The notes under the pieces: model-generated
What the model was told of the DNA's origin: nothing
Seen by the model: the letters and a program-made list of their open reading frames with translations, nothing else
The model's database searches: none
Made by a program: the position numbers and the translations under genes
Shown: positions 14,488-15,500 of the stretch, piece by piece
Layout of the letters: the number at the start of each line of letters is the position of its first letter
How positions within the stretch are numbered: position 1 is the stretch's first letter
Assembly (NCBI GenBank): GCA_016550415.1
Contig: JABXGU010000238.1
Location: forward strand, 1-15,500
Direction of reading: 5' to 3'
DNA: 15,500 nucleotides
Origin: an archaeon
GTDB taxonomy: Archaea > Asgardarchaeota > Hermodarchaeia > Hermodarchaeales > Hermodarchaeaceae

Positions 14488-15500
14488 ATGACTCCAAAAG
14501 CAAAAGGACCAAAATCACCCACCAAGCAAAGAAAGGGTCGGAAAGCCCCCAAAACAGAAGCTAGGATTAATGTCGATGAAGGATTAATGAACACTCTAGT
14601 ATCTCGATTTAGTCTAAGTACTTCTGAGGCAGAGGTGTACACAACAATATTAGTTATGGGTCAGCTTACACCCTATGAAATTGGTATTTACTCAGGGGCC
14701 ACCCTAACTGAAATTGAATCTTCAATTAAATCACTTTTAAAGAAGAACCTCATCAAGGTAATGCCTGGGATTGTGGTCCGGTATCGCGCTTTTGCCCCCT
14801 ACAAGGATTTAGCAGATGTAGTTCGTGATTTCCAACAACAAACGACTACAGCTTTGGATGAGCTTCAAACCACAAATGAAAAAGTTAGAGAAGAAATCAG
14901 TTCGAAATTTGGAACAGCATCATCCAGAATTGAATCAGATTTAGGGAAGTGGATTGAACAACAGGGTTCGACAATAAATGATGTACTAGCCGCCACGAAG
15001 GCTTCGCAAGATAAAGCTGTCACTAATCTTCTCAAAGCATTGACTAGTATTTCAAACTCCAGTTGCAACGGTTTTTCATCTCAAACCGCTCTAATTCAAC
15101 AAAACTTGGAGCAGACCCCTACCGATTGTGTAAAACAGATTGAAAAAACATTCACAGAATCACTTGAGAGAACGCACGAAATAATGGAAAACCATCAGGT
15201 TACCTCAGAGCAATGGCTAGCTTCAGCGACCAAACAAATCCTTCAACAATTAGACACGACTACCAATCAGTTTGAAGCCCTAAAAAAGGATACTAGTTCT
15301 TCTATTCAACAAACCCTAGAAAAGGAGGCGGATGCTACAACTGCCAATCTCACCAATCAGATAGAAGGAACTCGCCAGCGCGCACAGAAAGTAGCCGCAT
15401 CCGTTACAAAGGGACTTGAAACCCTCGGAGAAACAACCAAGAAAGTGATTGATGAAACACAAACACAACAGACCATAACCATTACTAAAGCATCACAGGA
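14488..15500 (+). CDS. TrmB-type winged-helix protein with long coiled coil (partial)
   Basis: An ATG at 14488 opens a frame with no stop for 337 codons up to the window edge, so the gene is C-terminally incomplete. Residues 1-27 form a very basic, disordered tail rich in K, P and R (KSPTKQRKGRKAPK). Residues about 30-105 match TrmB-type winged helices: LVSRFSLSTSEAEVYTTIL, GQLTPYEIGIYSG, the helix TEIESSIKSLLKKNLIKV and a final wing VVRYRAFAP. From about 113 the protein is one long coiled coil rich in Q, T, E and S, with almost no glycine or proline. No TrmB sugar-sensor domain is seen in the visible part. The coiled coil suggests dimerisation, scaffolding or chromatin-like roles. It is preceded by a perfect dyad. 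Shine-Dalgarno support is weak (GGAG 12 bases upstream). Confidence 0.75.
   Translation, partial: MTPKAKGPKSPTKQRKGRKAPKTEARINVDEGLMNTLVSRFSLSTSEAEVYTTILVMGQLTPYEIGIYSGATLTEIESSIKSLLKKNLIKVMPGIVVRYRAFAPYKDLADVVRDFQQQTTTALDELQTTNEKVREEISSKFGTASSRIESDLGKWIEQQGSTINDVLAATKASQDKAVTNLLKALTSISNSSCNGFSSQTALIQQNLEQTPTDCVKQIEKTFTESLERTHEIMENHQVTSEQWLASATKQILQQLDTTTNQFEALKKDTSSSIQQTLEKEADATTANLTNQIEGTRQRAQKVAASVTKGLETLGETTKKVIDETQTQQTITITKASQ

Noticed and set aside
1..15500. CRISPR arrays, tRNA/rRNA genes, insertion sequences
   Set aside because: No spaced direct repeats, no cloverleaf-like sequence, no transposase motifs or flanking inverted repeats were found on reading both strands.

Overview
The window looks like chromosomal DNA of an Asgard archaeon, most like Thorarchaeota-type genomes; the phylum is inferred from gene content, not proven. 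Archaeal signs are an archaeal-type asparaginyl-tRNA synthetase, an XPB helicase with a Bax1 (DUF790) nuclease partner, a tungsten aldehyde:ferredoxin oxidoreductase, a geranylgeranyl-reductase family flavoprotein, TrmB-type regulation, TATA-like box A elements and GGTGA/AAGGA ribosome-binding sites. Asgard-like signs are a Ras-superfamily small GTPase, a longin-like/winged-helix protein and a protein with an apparent MIT domain joined to a PLD-like domain.

Layout. Positions 1-52 hold the N-terminus of a minus-strand gene with a long leader (53-216). Positions 225-5576 are a DNA-repair-like block: Bax1 nuclease (225-1505), a PIN-TPR protein (1535-3436) and XPB helicase (3917-5422, with displaced N-terminal coding up to 5576), all on minus, with a small tetraspan membrane protein (3579-3920) on plus between the last two. 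Positions 5705-9233 hold the eukaryote-like genes: MIT-PLD (+), longin-wHTH (-), asnS (-) and a small GTPase (-). Positions 9387-11836 encode a two-gene operon, a four-cluster ferredoxin and an AOR-family oxidoreductase. Positions 11858-13060 (-) encode a geranylgeranyl-reductase family enzyme, 13195-14361 (+) a class-V aminotransferase, and 14488 to the window end a TrmB-type winged-helix protein with a long coiled coil and a lysine-rich tail, preceded by a perfect 15-bp dyad.

How they may work together. XPB and Bax1 form a known archaeal helicase-nuclease pair; the PIN-TPR gene between them is a candidate partner. The ferredoxin should take electrons from the AOR subunit. The MIT-PLD, longin and GTPase proteins suggest membrane/ESCRT-like and GTPase signalling functions, but they are not one operon. 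The rest looks like ordinary metabolism and translation.

Two genes have start problems worth attention. XPB has about 50 well-formed codons upstream of its first usable start, joined to an ATG only if one base is removed from a G5 run. The geranylgeranyl-reductase gene has no ATG, GTG or TTG that preserves its first beta strand, and its Shine-Dalgarno sequence points to an ATC. No tRNA, rRNA, CRISPR array, insertion sequence or phage gene was seen.
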